Of a DNA stretch of 12,148 nucleotides, positions 1 to 6,726 are shown piece by piece. Made by a program: the position numbers and the translations under genes. Positions within the stretch are counted from its first letter, which is position 1. Each line of letters begins with the position of its first letter. The DNA is from JBCBJZ01 sp038522635 (lineage in GTDB: Bacteria > Pseudomonadota > Alphaproteobacteria > Rhizobiales > Hyphomicrobiaceae), in assembly GCA_038522635.1 (NCBI GenBank), contig JBCBJZ010000116.1, positions 1 through 12,148 on the forward strand, in the 5' to 3' direction. Below the pieces are notes generated by a model. It was not told the origin of the DNA. It worked only from the letters and a program-made list of their open reading frames with translations, and ran no database searches.

Positions 1-407
1 AGGTCTGGATAGCTGCCAATCCCCATCAGGTTGATGTTGCCGCCACCGTCGATCTGGCCTCCGGATAGAAAAAACGCGTCGATCCGGCCTTGTGCCGCGC
101 AGTCGAACAGTTCCTTTGCACCATCGGTGAACGGGTTGTTGACGTCGCTGCCCAACATGGAGACGCGCAGCGCACCACCGTCAAGCGCGCTGGCGAGCAG
201 CGCCGCGCTGCCTGGGATGGGCGATGACGCACCGACCGCCACATGGCGCAAACCGCGTAGCATGGGCGCGATCGCGACGATCATGAGTTCTGGCGTGGAG
301 AGCGGTCTGGCGTCGACGTCGGCAACGTGCTCGCCCGATGCCCCGGCATGAGACGCCGCAACGCCACAGGCCGCGCTGCCGGGGGGCATGTCGACGGGCG
401 CGCTCAT
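1..407 (-). CDS. CoA-transferase family protein, beta subunit (partial, 3' end outside window)
   Basis: Second subunit of a class I CoA-transferase of the glutaconate CoA-transferase/IpdB-like group. It would work with the alpha subunit encoded just upstream, in acyl-CoA metabolism in the cytoplasm. The visible 135 residues hold the family stretches SDVNNPFTDG (about 90-99) and FFLSGGQIDGGGNINLMGIG (about 113-132); the second is the strongest evidence. The ATG at 407-405 overlaps the TGA of the alpha gene at 406-404 (ATGA), the usual sign of translational coupling and fixed stoichiometry. The first 37 or so residues, before STPELM, are Ala/Gly-rich and look like an extension beyond the conserved domain; the conserved part could also start later, but no better start codon is visible. 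The C-terminal part lies beyond base 1. The real substrate cannot be read from the sequence; IpdB-type ring hydrolases share this fold. Confidence 0.85.
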   Translation of the reverse strand, partial: MSAPVDMPPGSAACGVAASHAGASGEHVADVDARPLSTPELMIVAIAPMLRGLRHVAVGASSPIPGSAALLASALDGGALRVSMLGSDVNNPFTDGAKELFDCAAQGRIDAFFLSGGQIDGGGNINLMGIGSYPD

Positions 408-1297
408 TCCGGCATCAGGGCCGGCATCAGAGCCGGCATCAGAGCGTGGAGATGCTCTTCGGCCCAGGCGGCAAAACCATCGGCGGTCTTCGCCGCGTGC
501 ACATAGGCCTGCAAGGCCGCGCGATCGGGACCGTAGCTTCCAGGTAGGCCAAGCGGTGCTGCACCAAGCGGTACCTCGCTCAACGCGCTCACATAGAGCG
601 CCGGGATGGTCCCCGAAGCCGTCGCGTCATCGCGCAGCAAATCACCGTCCACCACCTCTTCGACCGTCACATAGGTTGCGCGTGCAGCATGCGCCATCAA
701 CATCAGCTCGCGCCGCACACCGATCCAAACGTTGCCAAATCGATCCGCCTTGGGCGCATGAAACAACGCCACATCGGGCTTAATCGCAGGCAAGACGACG
801 ATCGGGTCGACCACACCGTAGGTTGGGTCAGGCGACGCGTCGGCCGGGGCCATCGGGTTTGCGATCACGTGCCAATCGGGCCGGTAGCGCAGCAGATCGG
901 AGCCCAGAATGCCGCGCAGCGGGATGAACGGCAGGCCCTTCTCGGCCGCCTGCAAGCCGGCTTGGATCGCCGGGCAGGTGCTGTCGATCATACGCAGCTG
1001 TTGCGCCTTATAGGCTTCGACGAAGCGCGGCGGCAGGCCGTACTCACCCAGCGACATCGCGGCGGCCTCGACCTTTGCGACGGCGCCGGCGCCGATCAAC
1101 CAGTCGGCATGGAAGCCGCCGGTTGGCACACCGACCAGATGCAGATCGCGCGCCCCGCGCCGGATCAAAGCGGCGGTCGCGGCCATCGCGCAATAGGAAT
1201 AGTCCGGCGGCAGCGCGATTTTTGCACCGTCAGGAATGCGCGCCACGAGCGCGTCAAGCGGTTCCAAGGGCGGCGCAGCGGCCAAGGTTTCAGGCAT
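404..1297 (-). CDS. CoA-transferase family protein, alpha subunit (GctA/IpdA-like)
   Basis: Alpha subunit of a two-subunit class I CoA-transferase (glutaconate CoA-transferase/IpdA-like), cytoplasmic, 297 residues. Family features are DGAKIALPPDYSY near the N-terminus (23-35), the HLVGVPTGG strand (53-61), LRGILGSDLLRYRPDWHVI (127-145) and ALFHAPKADRFGNVWIG (177-193). The last one is the common H-A-x-x-A-D-x-x-G-N signature of the superfamily. The catalytic Glu of this class is expected in the partner beta subunit. The start at 1297 is chosen because the conserved domain begins about 20 residues later; only a weak GAG-containing ribosome-binding sequence precedes it. The C-terminus carries three ALMP units encoded by a 12-bp tandem repeat. 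The substrate is not assignable; GctA, IpdA and related dicarboxylate or sterol-ring degrading enzymes all remain possible. Confidence 0.85.
   Translation of the reverse strand: MPETLAAAPPLEPLDALVARIPDGAKIALPPDYSYCAMAATAALIRRGARDLHLVGVPTGGFHADWLIGAGAVAKVEAAAMSLGEYGLPPRFVEAYKAQQLRMIDSTCPAIQAGLQAAEKGLPFIPLRGILGSDLLRYRPDWHVIANPMAPADASPDPTYGVVDPIVVLPAIKPDVALFHAPKADRFGNVWIGVRRELMLMAHAARATYVTVEEVVDGDLLRDDATASGTIPALYVSALSEVPLGAAPLGLPGSYGPDRAALQAYVHAAKTADGFAAWAEEHLHALMPALMPALMPE
411..446. repeat. 12-bp tandem repeat (three units) at the 3' end of the CoA-transferase alpha gene
   Basis: Three consecutive units ggcatcagggcc, ggcatcagagcc and ggcatcagagcg lie inside the alpha-subunit reading frame. They encode HALMPALMPALMPE at the very C-terminus. 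The unit length is a multiple of three, so copy changes would not alter the frame or the downstream ATGA overlap. Confidence 0.85.
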
Positions 1298-1354
1298 GTC
1301 GCGAAGCTCACAAGATTGATGAGAAGACCCGATGCGAACGTAACGAGCCTCAAC

Positions 1355-1365
1355 CTAACGGTTAG
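1355..1365. promoter_or_regulatory. Candidate operator palindrome upstream of the CoA-transferase operon
   Basis: CTAAC-G-GTTAG is a perfect 5-bp inverted repeat around one central base, about 58 bp upstream of the alpha-subunit start. Short symmetric sites of this kind are typical of TetR- or MarR-type regulators of acyl-CoA genes. No regulator gene is present in the window, and a chance palindrome of this size is possible. Confidence 0.25.
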
Positions 1366-1410
1366 CTTCGGGCCCGTGCAAGCGCGGCCCCTCTCCGGAT
1401 CTACACCCGC

Positions 1411-1480
1411 ACGGTCCTCGTCTAACGATTCTCGTCTATCGATTCTGGCCTATCGATTTTGACCTACCGATTTTGGCCGG
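1411..1480. repeat. Degenerate 14-bp tandem repeat, five units, spanning the adenosyltransferase stop codon
   Basis: Five successive 14-bp units start at 1411, 1425, 1439, 1453 and 1467: acggtcctcgtcta, acgattctcgtcta, tcgattctggccta, tcgattttgaccta and ccgattttggccgg. The last unit codes for the C-terminal PGQNR of the adenosyltransferase; the TAG stop (1466-1464) is the 'cta' ending the fourth unit. The other units lie downstream of the gene. On the minus strand the first four units (1411-1466) all carry TAG at the same place. The array looks like repeated duplication of the gene's 3' end into the gap before the CoA-transferase operon. Confidence 0.8.
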
Positions 1481-2054
1481 GCACCCAAAGCACATCGCCG
1501 CGACCCTTCTCGTTCACGTAGCGCGAGGCGACGAACAGGAAATCCGACAAGCGGTTGACGTACTTCATCGCCGCATCGCCGACCGGCTCATCATCGATCG
1601 CTGCAAGCGTCACGAGTTCGCGCTCCGCCCGCCGGCAGATCGTGCGCGCCAAATGAAGGGCTGCTGCGCCCTCGGTGCCGCCGGGCAGCACGAACGATTT
1701 GAGCGCATCCATCTCCTCGTTCATCGCGTCCATGCGCTCTTCAAGCCACCCTACCTGGCTCTCGCTGACGCGCAGCGGCTCGTAGTCTTTCGGCTTGCCG
1801 TCGTCAGGCATGCAAAGGTCTGCGCCGAGGTCGAACAGGTCGTTCTGGATCCGGGCGAGCCAGCCGTCCATCGCGTCTGACGCCGCGCGGCCGTCGCGCA
1901 AATGCACGCGTGCCACCCCGATCGCCGCGTTGGTCTCATCGACCGTGCCGTAGGCGGCAATGCGCGGCGCGTCCTTGGCCAGGCGGGCGCCGGTGCCGAG
2001 CGCGGTCGTCCCGGCATCACCGGTGCGCGTGTAGATCTTGTTGAGTTTGACCAT
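1464..2054 (-). CDS. PduO-type cob(I)alamin (corrinoid) adenosyltransferase
   Basis: Transfers the 5'-deoxyadenosyl group of ATP to reduced corrinoid, making adenosylcobalamin for mutases and other B12 enzymes; cytoplasmic, usually a trimer. The protein has 196 residues, the usual family length. Motifs visible are the N-terminal ATP-binding KIYTRTGDAGTT (6-17), YGTVDETNAAIG (35-46), SFVLPGGT (120-127), RTICRRAER (137-145) and YVNRLSDFLF (165-174), ending in the common VLWVPGQNR. The ATG at 2054 is preferred to the in-frame ATG at 2096 because the family begins with M-x-K-L-x-K-I-Y-T-R. A purine-rich GAAAGA lies upstream. The HIG1 gene lies 79 bp upstream on the same strand, a pairing I remember from Hyphomicrobiales. 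The stop codon lies within a 14-bp tandem repeat. Confidence 0.93.
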   Translation of the reverse strand: MVKLNKIYTRTGDAGTTALGTGARLAKDAPRIAAYGTVDETNAAIGVARVHLRDGRAASDAMDGWLARIQNDLFDLGADLCMPDDGKPKDYEPLRVSESQVGWLEERMDAMNEEMDALKSFVLPGGTEGAAALHLARTICRRAERELVTLAAIDDEPVGDAAMKYVNRLSDFLFVASRYVNEKGRGDVLWVPGQNR

Positions 2055-2133
2055 GGCGGGCCGTCTTTCTTCTTTCACGCAAGGGCGTCGGCCCACGCGT
2101 TGTTGGCTTTAGCGCGCTCGCGTTCATCTCACG

Positions 2134-2328
2134 TCAGCCCCCGCGGGTCAGCCACACCGTCAGCATAATGACAATGATTGCCACGAACTGCAGCAGCACC
2201 CGCCAGCGCATAAACGTCTGGCTCGCGTTACCGCTTTCGTTCTTCAGCATCGTGCGCAGACCCAGAACGAGCACGCCAGCCACCGTCACCGTGGCAAGCG
2301 TCGCAAGAACGGGCAGGGCAAAATCCAT
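2134..2328 (-). CDS. HIG1-domain twin transmembrane protein
   Basis: Small inner-membrane protein of 64 residues. It has two hydrophobic helices (about 5-24 and 44-60) joined by a polar loop that ends in QTFMRWRVLLQ (37-47), which matches the Q-x-x-x-R-x-R-x-x-x-Q core of HIG1/RCF proteins. Eukaryotic relatives attach to respiratory supercomplexes and cytochrome oxidase; the role of the bacterial form is not settled. The ATG at 2328 is chosen because it begins directly before the first helix and has GAAGGGA upstream (spacing about 11). The longer reading frame to 2493 adds 55 residues without family character. Probably cotranscribed with the downstream adenosyltransferase. Confidence 0.85.
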   Translation of the reverse strand: MDFALPVLATLATVTVAGVLVLGLRTMLKNESGNASQTFMRWRVLLQFVAIIVIMLTVWLTRGG

Positions 2329-2712
2329 CAGTTGCGTCGTCCCTTCGCGTGGTCGTTGGGGAGGCAGCGGGCCCCGCGCTTCGGCAGAAACGCGATTGGC
2401 ACGCAACGTTGTCCAGGCCGTAGGGGCCGCGCAACGGCATGCGCCGTTCGCCGCAACCGCATGCCAAGCTCCCACGCTATGCCACAAGATCAAGCGGCCG
2501 GACCGCGACGAATTAGCGGTTTGTTGACCAAGCCTAACCTACTCTTAACGAGGCGTCGGTCCATTAATGCCGTATTGTTCTCGCATGCAACGGATCGCGC
2601 ACAGGTCTTTGCGGCGCGCCGCATCCCGGCACCTCGCCTTTCGTTGTAAGGAACTGCGGCAGCTCGCAGCCGACCGCGACCGCACAGCATCGAGCAACCG
2701 ACATCGAACCGC
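2329..2712. other. Divergent intergenic region between the HIG1 gene and envC
   Basis: About 384 bp with no convincing gene. It should hold the promoters of both the minus-strand HIG1/adenosyltransferase pair and the plus-strand envC-ctpA block. The AT-richer stretch around 2510-2580, containing TTGACC (2524-2529) and a TTAACG further on, is the most likely promoter zone, but no well-spaced -35/-10 pair can be fixed on either strand. Confidence 0.4.
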
Positions 2713-4308
2713 ATGATGGCCCTGATCGACCCCTTGACGCCTGAACCATGCGCCATCCCGCGGCGAACCGGGGCGCGCGCGCATTCACTTTGCGCCATGC
2801 CCTCGCGAGGCTTCGCAGGCCTTGTCGGCGCGGCGCTATGGGTCACCACATCATCACTGACGGGTCTGGCGCTTCTGACGGTTCTGCCTGGGAGCGCGCA
2901 GGCCCAGGCTGCGAACACGGGGCCGCAAACGGCAGCGGAGCGCGAAGCTGCCCGCCGCAAGCTCGAGGCGCAACGTAAGGCGCTCGGTGATGCCCAACGG
3001 CGTGCCAGCGGCATCCAATCGGACATGGCGCAGCTCACAGCCGAGCGCGAGCGCTTGAACCGTCGACTGCTGGAAACCGCCGCCCTGATCAAGCGCCACG
3101 AGGCGCAACTGGACGAGATCGAGCGGCGCATCGCCAACCTCGACGCCCGCGAGAAAGTCCTGCGTGGCAACCTTGCGAAACGCCATGATACGATCGCCAA
3201 ACTGCTGGCGGCGATGCAGCGGATGGGACGCAACCCGCCGCCGGTCATGATGACCCAACGCGATGACGCGCTGAAGATGGTCCGCAGCGCCATGCTGCTG
3301 GCGGCAACCTTTCCGGAGCTGCGGCAGAAAGCGTTGGTGATCAGTGGCGAGATCAAAAAGATCATCGAGGTGCGGCGTGAACGGGTCGCTGAACGCACCA
3401 AGCTGCGCCAGGAAACCCAAGCGCTCTCGGACAAACGCGTGCGGCTCACCGCGCTGGTCAACGAGAAGCGGCGTAAGCTGATTTCGCGCCAAACCGAATT
3501 GCTTGCCCTGCAGCGTGAGGCCGAAGACATCCGCCGGTCCTACAAATCGCTGAACGAACTCATCACGCGGCTTGATCAGGCCGTTGCCGCGCGCACCAAG
3601 CTTGGCGAGTACAACCGCGATGTGCGTCGAGGGCGCGATAAATCAAAAGAACGTGACATCGCCGCGCTCAATGTGCCCAAGCCAGCGCAGCCCGCGCCCA
3701 AGGCTCCGCCGCCGAGCACGCCGCAAACGGCGATCGTGAAACCGCCAGCAACACCGCAAGCCCCGCAGCCACCGACCGGGCCATCGCCGCCTGATGATCC
3801 CAACATCACCGTGCTGCAGCCCACGCCGCGCGCGAACGCCCGCTGGAACCCTGCGCGGTTGAAACCGGCCGTTCCGTTTATCCAGGCCAAAGGCCGGCTG
3901 CCACTGCCCGCGCAAGGGCGTCGCGTGCTCGGTTTTGGTGAGAAAACGCAGTTCAATTCGCGCTCTCCCGGTATCGTCATCGCGACCCGGTTTGGCGCAC
4001 AGGTAACATCGCCAGCGGATGGCTGGGTGTTGTACGCGCGCCAGTTTCGCAGTTACGGTCAGCTCTTGATCATCAACGCGGGCCAGGATTACCATTTGCT
4101 GCTGGCTGGATTGGCGCAGATTGACGTTCAACTCGGACAGTTCGTGCTCGCCGGTGAGCCGGTCGGTACGATGTCGCCGGCACCGCGACAGCGGGCCACG
4201 AGCGGGAAAGATGCGTCACCGGTGTTGTACATCGAGTTCAGGAAGAACGGCCGGCCGATTGATCCTGATCCCTGGTGGGCCCGCGCCTTGCAAAGAGCGC
4301 AAGGCTGA
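2713..4308 (+). CDS. envC: Murein hydrolase activator EnvC (degenerate LytM/M23 domain)
   Basis: Periplasmic activator of cell-wall amidases used in septal peptidoglycan splitting. Order in the 531-residue product: hydrophobic signal segment (about 33-66, ending GSAQAQA), long charged coiled coil (about 72-300), Pro/Ala-rich linker (about 322-370) and a C-terminal M23/LytM-like domain (about 400-520). The zinc ligands of active LytM enzymes are replaced. The usual HxxxD region reads SPGIVIA (418-424), and the HxH region has LLLAGL (462-467) and LYIEFR (505-510). This marks a regulatory rather than catalytic protein, as in EnvC. The start is uncertain: neither ATG 2713 nor ATG 2797 has a clear Shine-Dalgarno. 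The 2797 start (MPSRGFAGLVGAALW) gives a more usual signal peptide length. ctpA follows after 201 bp, a common arrangement in alphaproteobacteria. Confidence 0.9.
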   Translation: MMALIDPLTPEPCAIPRRTGARAHSLCAMPSRGFAGLVGAALWVTTSSLTGLALLTVLPGSAQAQAANTGPQTAAEREAARRKLEAQRKALGDAQRRASGIQSDMAQLTAERERLNRRLLETAALIKRHEAQLDEIERRIANLDAREKVLRGNLAKRHDTIAKLLAAMQRMGRNPPPVMMTQRDDALKMVRSAMLLAATFPELRQKALVISGEIKKIIEVRRERVAERTKLRQETQALSDKRVRLTALVNEKRRKLISRQTELLALQREAEDIRRSYKSLNELITRLDQAVAARTKLGEYNRDVRRGRDKSKERDIAALNVPKPAQPAPKAPPPSTPQTAIVKPPATPQAPQPPTGPSPPDDPNITVLQPTPRANARWNPARLKPAVPFIQAKGRLPLPAQGRRVLGFGEKTQFNSRSPGIVIATRFGAQVTSPADGWVLYARQFRSYGQLLIINAGQDYHLLLAGLAQIDVQLGQFVLAGEPVGTMSPAPRQRATSGKDASPVLYIEFRKNGRPIDPDPWWARALQRAQG

Positions 4309-4314
4309 ACACAG

Positions 4315-4339
4315 GCTCAGGCTACGGCTAAGTCTGAGC
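4315..4339 (+). terminator. Weak stem-loop just after envC
   Basis: GCTCAGGCT (4315-4323) pairs with AGTCTGAGC (4331-4339), nine pairs including one G-U, around a 7-base loop, starting 7 bp after the envC stop. No T-run follows, so it is more likely an mRNA 3'-end or processing structure than a strong intrinsic terminator. Confidence 0.25.
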
Positions 4340-4509
4340 TGTAAACGGATCTGAGCGTGTGGCCTAGGGATGCAACGGGCATTCAGGGCGAAACGGCAAA
4401 GGCTCAATCAGGCGCGAACTGCGCGCACAAGAAGCGATGACGAGGGTCCGACCGCACATCCGGGCCCAGGCGACAAACGTTAAGACAACGGCTGGAAGGT
4501 AAAAGCCCT

Positions 4510-5874
4510 ATGCGGAAACCGGATTTTGCGTTTTGGACATTCCTGCTAATGGCCGGCCTTGCCGGCATCACGACGGTCCTCAACGTCTCACAAACCTATT
4601 CGGCGAATTCTCCAAACTCGGCGATCTACCGTCAGCTTGACCTGTTCGGTGACGTGCTGGAGCGCGTTCGGTCCGACTACGTGCAAAAGCCGAACGATGA
4701 AAAGCTCATCGAGACGGCCATTCGCGGCATGCTGAAAGGCCTTGATCCGCACTCCGATTACATGACCCCCAAAGGGTATGAGGAGATGCAGACCCAAACG
4801 CGCGGCAAGTTCGGCGGGCTTGGCATCGAAGTCACAATGGAAAAGGGCATTGTGACGGTGGTGGCGCCGATCGATGGCACCCCAGCGTCCAAAGCTGGCT
4901 TGCTCGCCGGCGATAAGATCACCCATCTTGATGGTTCGGACATCACCAACTTGTCGCTCAGCCAGGCCGTCGAGAAAATGCGCGGTGCGCCGGGCACGGA
5001 TCTCGTGCTGACGGTGTTGCGCAAGGGTGCGAAGGCCCCGCTGTCGGTGAAGCTGACGCGCGCGATCATCTCGATCCGCGCCGTGCGCTCGCGCGTCGAA
5101 GATGATGTCGCTTACATCAAGATTTCGACCTTCAACGAGCAGACCCACGCCAGCCTCGTCGAGCAGGTCGAAAAGCTGCGCAAGCAAATCGGGCCCAAGC
5201 TGAAAGGCTACATCATCGATCTGCGGAATAACCCTGGTGGTCTGTTGGATCAGGCGGTGGCCGTGTCCGACGCGTTCCTCAACCAAGGGGCGATCGTCAT
5301 CACCAAGGGCCGCAACGCGGATCAGCGGATCAAGCGCCACGCCCGTAAAGGCGACATCACCAACGGCAAGCCGATCGTGGTGTTGGTCAACGGGGGCTCA
5401 GCATCGGCTTCCGAAATCGTTGCCGGCGCGCTGCAAGACCACAAGCGAGCGAAGATCTTCGGCACCCGCTCGTTCGGTAAAGGTTCGGTTCAGACGATCA
5501 TCCCCCTCGGTAACAACGGGGCGATCCGCCTGACCACGGCGAAGTACTACACACCGTTTGATCGTGAGATTCAGGCGCTCGGCATCAAGCCCGACGTGAA
5601 CGTTGAACAGAAGCTCCCGCCTGAACTGCAAGCCCAGCGCGATCGTTTCCGCTCACGCGGCGAGGCGAGCCTGCCGGGTCACCTGAAGGGCTCGGGCAAA
5701 GAGGAGACGGGTTCGTCGTCCTACGTGCCTCGCGATCCCAAGAAGGATGCGCAGTTGATCTACGCGCTACGCGTGTTGCGCGGGCAGGACAAAGCCGCTC
5801 AAGCCAAACCGAAAGCGCCTGCGCCGAAGCCAGCCACGCCTGCCAAGCCGAAAGCCAAGGAAAGCGCCAACTAA
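4510..5874 (+). CDS. ctpA: C-terminal processing peptidase CtpA (S41 family)
   Basis: Membrane-anchored periplasmic serine protease that cleaves exposed C-termini; in relatives it acts in envelope and peptidoglycan-enzyme quality control. Order: N-terminal hydrophobic anchor (about 7-27, no clear cleavage site), helical cap (about 40-95), PDZ domain (about 98-185, with FGGLGIEV at 101-108), S41 protease core (about 195-370) and a Lys/Pro/Ala-rich tail (428-454). The catalytic serine is S299 in GGSASASEIVAGALQDH, with K324 and Q328 in SFGKGSVQ. The 25-residue Ser-Lys spacing matches CtpB/Prc-type enzymes. GGAAGG (4494-4499) lies 10 bp before the ATG. Its place behind envC suggests a shared role in cell division and wall turnover. 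The next gene, rppH, is 206 bp away. Confidence 0.95.
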   Translation: MRKPDFAFWTFLLMAGLAGITTVLNVSQTYSANSPNSAIYRQLDLFGDVLERVRSDYVQKPNDEKLIETAIRGMLKGLDPHSDYMTPKGYEEMQTQTRGKFGGLGIEVTMEKGIVTVVAPIDGTPASKAGLLAGDKITHLDGSDITNLSLSQAVEKMRGAPGTDLVLTVLRKGAKAPLSVKLTRAIISIRAVRSRVEDDVAYIKISTFNEQTHASLVEQVEKLRKQIGPKLKGYIIDLRNNPGGLLDQAVAVSDAFLNQGAIVITKGRNADQRIKRHARKGDITNGKPIVVLVNGGSASASEIVAGALQDHKRAKIFGTRSFGKGSVQTIIPLGNNGAIRLTTAKYYTPFDREIQALGIKPDVNVEQKLPPELQAQRDRFRSRGEASLPGHLKGSGKEETGSSSYVPRDPKKDAQLIYALRVLRGQDKAAQAKPKAPAPKPATPAKPKAKESAN

Positions 5875-5907
5875 GGTTGGTTCAAATTCCAACGGCTTAA
5901 GGCGGTC

Positions 5908-5939
5908 GCGATCGCAGCGGACATGCCGCTTGCGGTCGC
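5908..5939 (+). other. Imperfect hairpin downstream of ctpA
   Basis: GCGATCGCAGCGG (5908-5920) pairs with CCGCTTGCGGTCGC (5926-5939) around a 5-base loop, with one G-U and one bulged base. It lies about 35 bp after the ctpA stop and is not followed by T residues. It may protect the envC-ctpA message 3' end. Confidence 0.3.
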
Positions 5940-5991
5940 ACACATCATCGGCGTTAGTGGCAGAATCACATAAGGAACGGGTATCGTCGGC

Positions 5992-6014
5992 GGCGTGCCC
6001 GATTCGCCTTTTTT
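5992..6014 (+). terminator. Possible weak intrinsic terminator between ctpA and rppH
   Basis: A GGCG (5992-5995)/CGCC (6005-6008) stem of only four pairs is followed directly by six T residues (6009-6014). The T-run is unusual in this GC-rich sequence. The stem is short, so the call is tentative; if real it would separate ctpA from rppH transcription. Confidence 0.25.
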
Positions 6015-6080
6015 AGTGCGCGGCAGATGGCGTGTTTAGCCCATCAAGGCGCCGTCAACCACCGCATGAGGGCCTAAGCC

Positions 6081-6596
6081 ATGGGCGTTGATCCAGCCAC
6101 ACTCCCCTACCGCCCTGGTGTTGGCGTGATGCTGCTCAACGAGCACAACCACGCCTGGGTTGGTCGCCGGATCGACATGCCCGGCGATGACGAAGGCCCC
6201 GGTCACTGGTGGCAGATGCCGCAAGGCGGCATCGATGAAGGCGAGGAGCCGCGCGATGCTGCCCTGCGCGAACTCCACGAAGAGACGGGCGTCCGACACG
6301 CTGAGATCATCGCCGAGGCGCCGCGCTGGCTGAACTACGATCTCCCCGAGCCCCTCCTTGGGGTCGCCTGGAAGGGTCGGTTTCGCGGCCAGACGCAAAA
6401 GTGGTTCGCAGCGCGTTTCAAGGGTGATGAAAGCGAGATCACCATCGAGCCGCCGCCGGGTCTCGATCATAAAGCCGAGTTCGATGCGTGGCAGTGGGCG
6501 CCCGTCAGCACGCTGCCCGAGCTCATCGTGCCCTTTAAGCGTGCGGTCTACGTGGACGTCGTCGCGATGTTCAGCGAGTCGCTCGATCTGCGCTGA
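6081..6596 (+). CDS. rppH: RNA 5'-pyrophosphohydrolase RppH (Nudix)
   Basis: Removes pyrophosphate from the 5' triphosphate end of RNA and so opens mRNAs to RNase E decay; related dinucleoside polyphosphates can also be substrates. The 171-residue protein has the N-terminal LPYRPGVGVMLLN typical of RppH. Its complete Nudix box runs G49 to V71, with G49, E55, R63, E64, E67, E68 and G70 in place (GGIDEGEEPRDAALRELHEETGV region). WWQMPQGGI (43-51) and the C-terminal FDAWQWAPVSTLPELIVPFKR region (134-154) are further RppH/invasion-protein-A-like marks. GAGGG (6068-6072) sits 8 bp before the ATG. It follows ctpA, as I remember from many Hyphomicrobiales, but without the polysaccharide deacetylase gene between them. 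Confidence 0.95.
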   Translation: MGVDPATLPYRPGVGVMLLNEHNHAWVGRRIDMPGDDEGPGHWWQMPQGGIDEGEEPRDAALRELHEETGVRHAEIIAEAPRWLNYDLPEPLLGVAWKGRFRGQTQKWFAARFKGDESEITIEPPPGLDHKAEFDAWQWAPVSTLPELIVPFKRAVYVDVVAMFSESLDLR

Positions 6597-6726
6597 AGGT
6601 GCCAACCGGTAGGCGCTTCGCGCCGCCGCAGGCATCCCTGCTGCACGGTAAGCCCCCGCCCGTTGGCCTTGGACGCACCGCGGGTTATCCTTCGCCCGCT
6701 TACCACGTCACGGAAGGACCCCCGCC

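Noticed and set aside
2490..3530. 346-codon minus-strand open frame opposite envC
   Set aside because: It is rich in Arg and Ser with no domain character, lies fully antisense to a well-supported EnvC coding region, and is explained by GC-rich codon bias.
4364..4380. CTAG followed by GCAACGGGC in the envC-ctpA gap, like the left end of the dispersed repeat
   Set aside because: Only nine contiguous bases plus a nearby CTAG match, with different spacing and no hairpin; chance is a fair explanation.
4588..5340. 250-codon minus-strand open frame opposite ctpA
   Set aside because: Antisense to the PDZ and protease domains of CtpA; its composition (many H, R, D, L) is that of a shadow frame.
6612..6624. 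GGCGC-TTC-GCGCC hairpin after rppH as a terminator
   Set aside because: Five pairs only and no T-run; too weak to call.
6663..6690. TTGGCC-16-TTATCC as a promoter of the glutaredoxin-DinB gene
   Set aside because: Only a partial match to the -35 and a poor -10; such pairs are expected by chance in a gap of this size.
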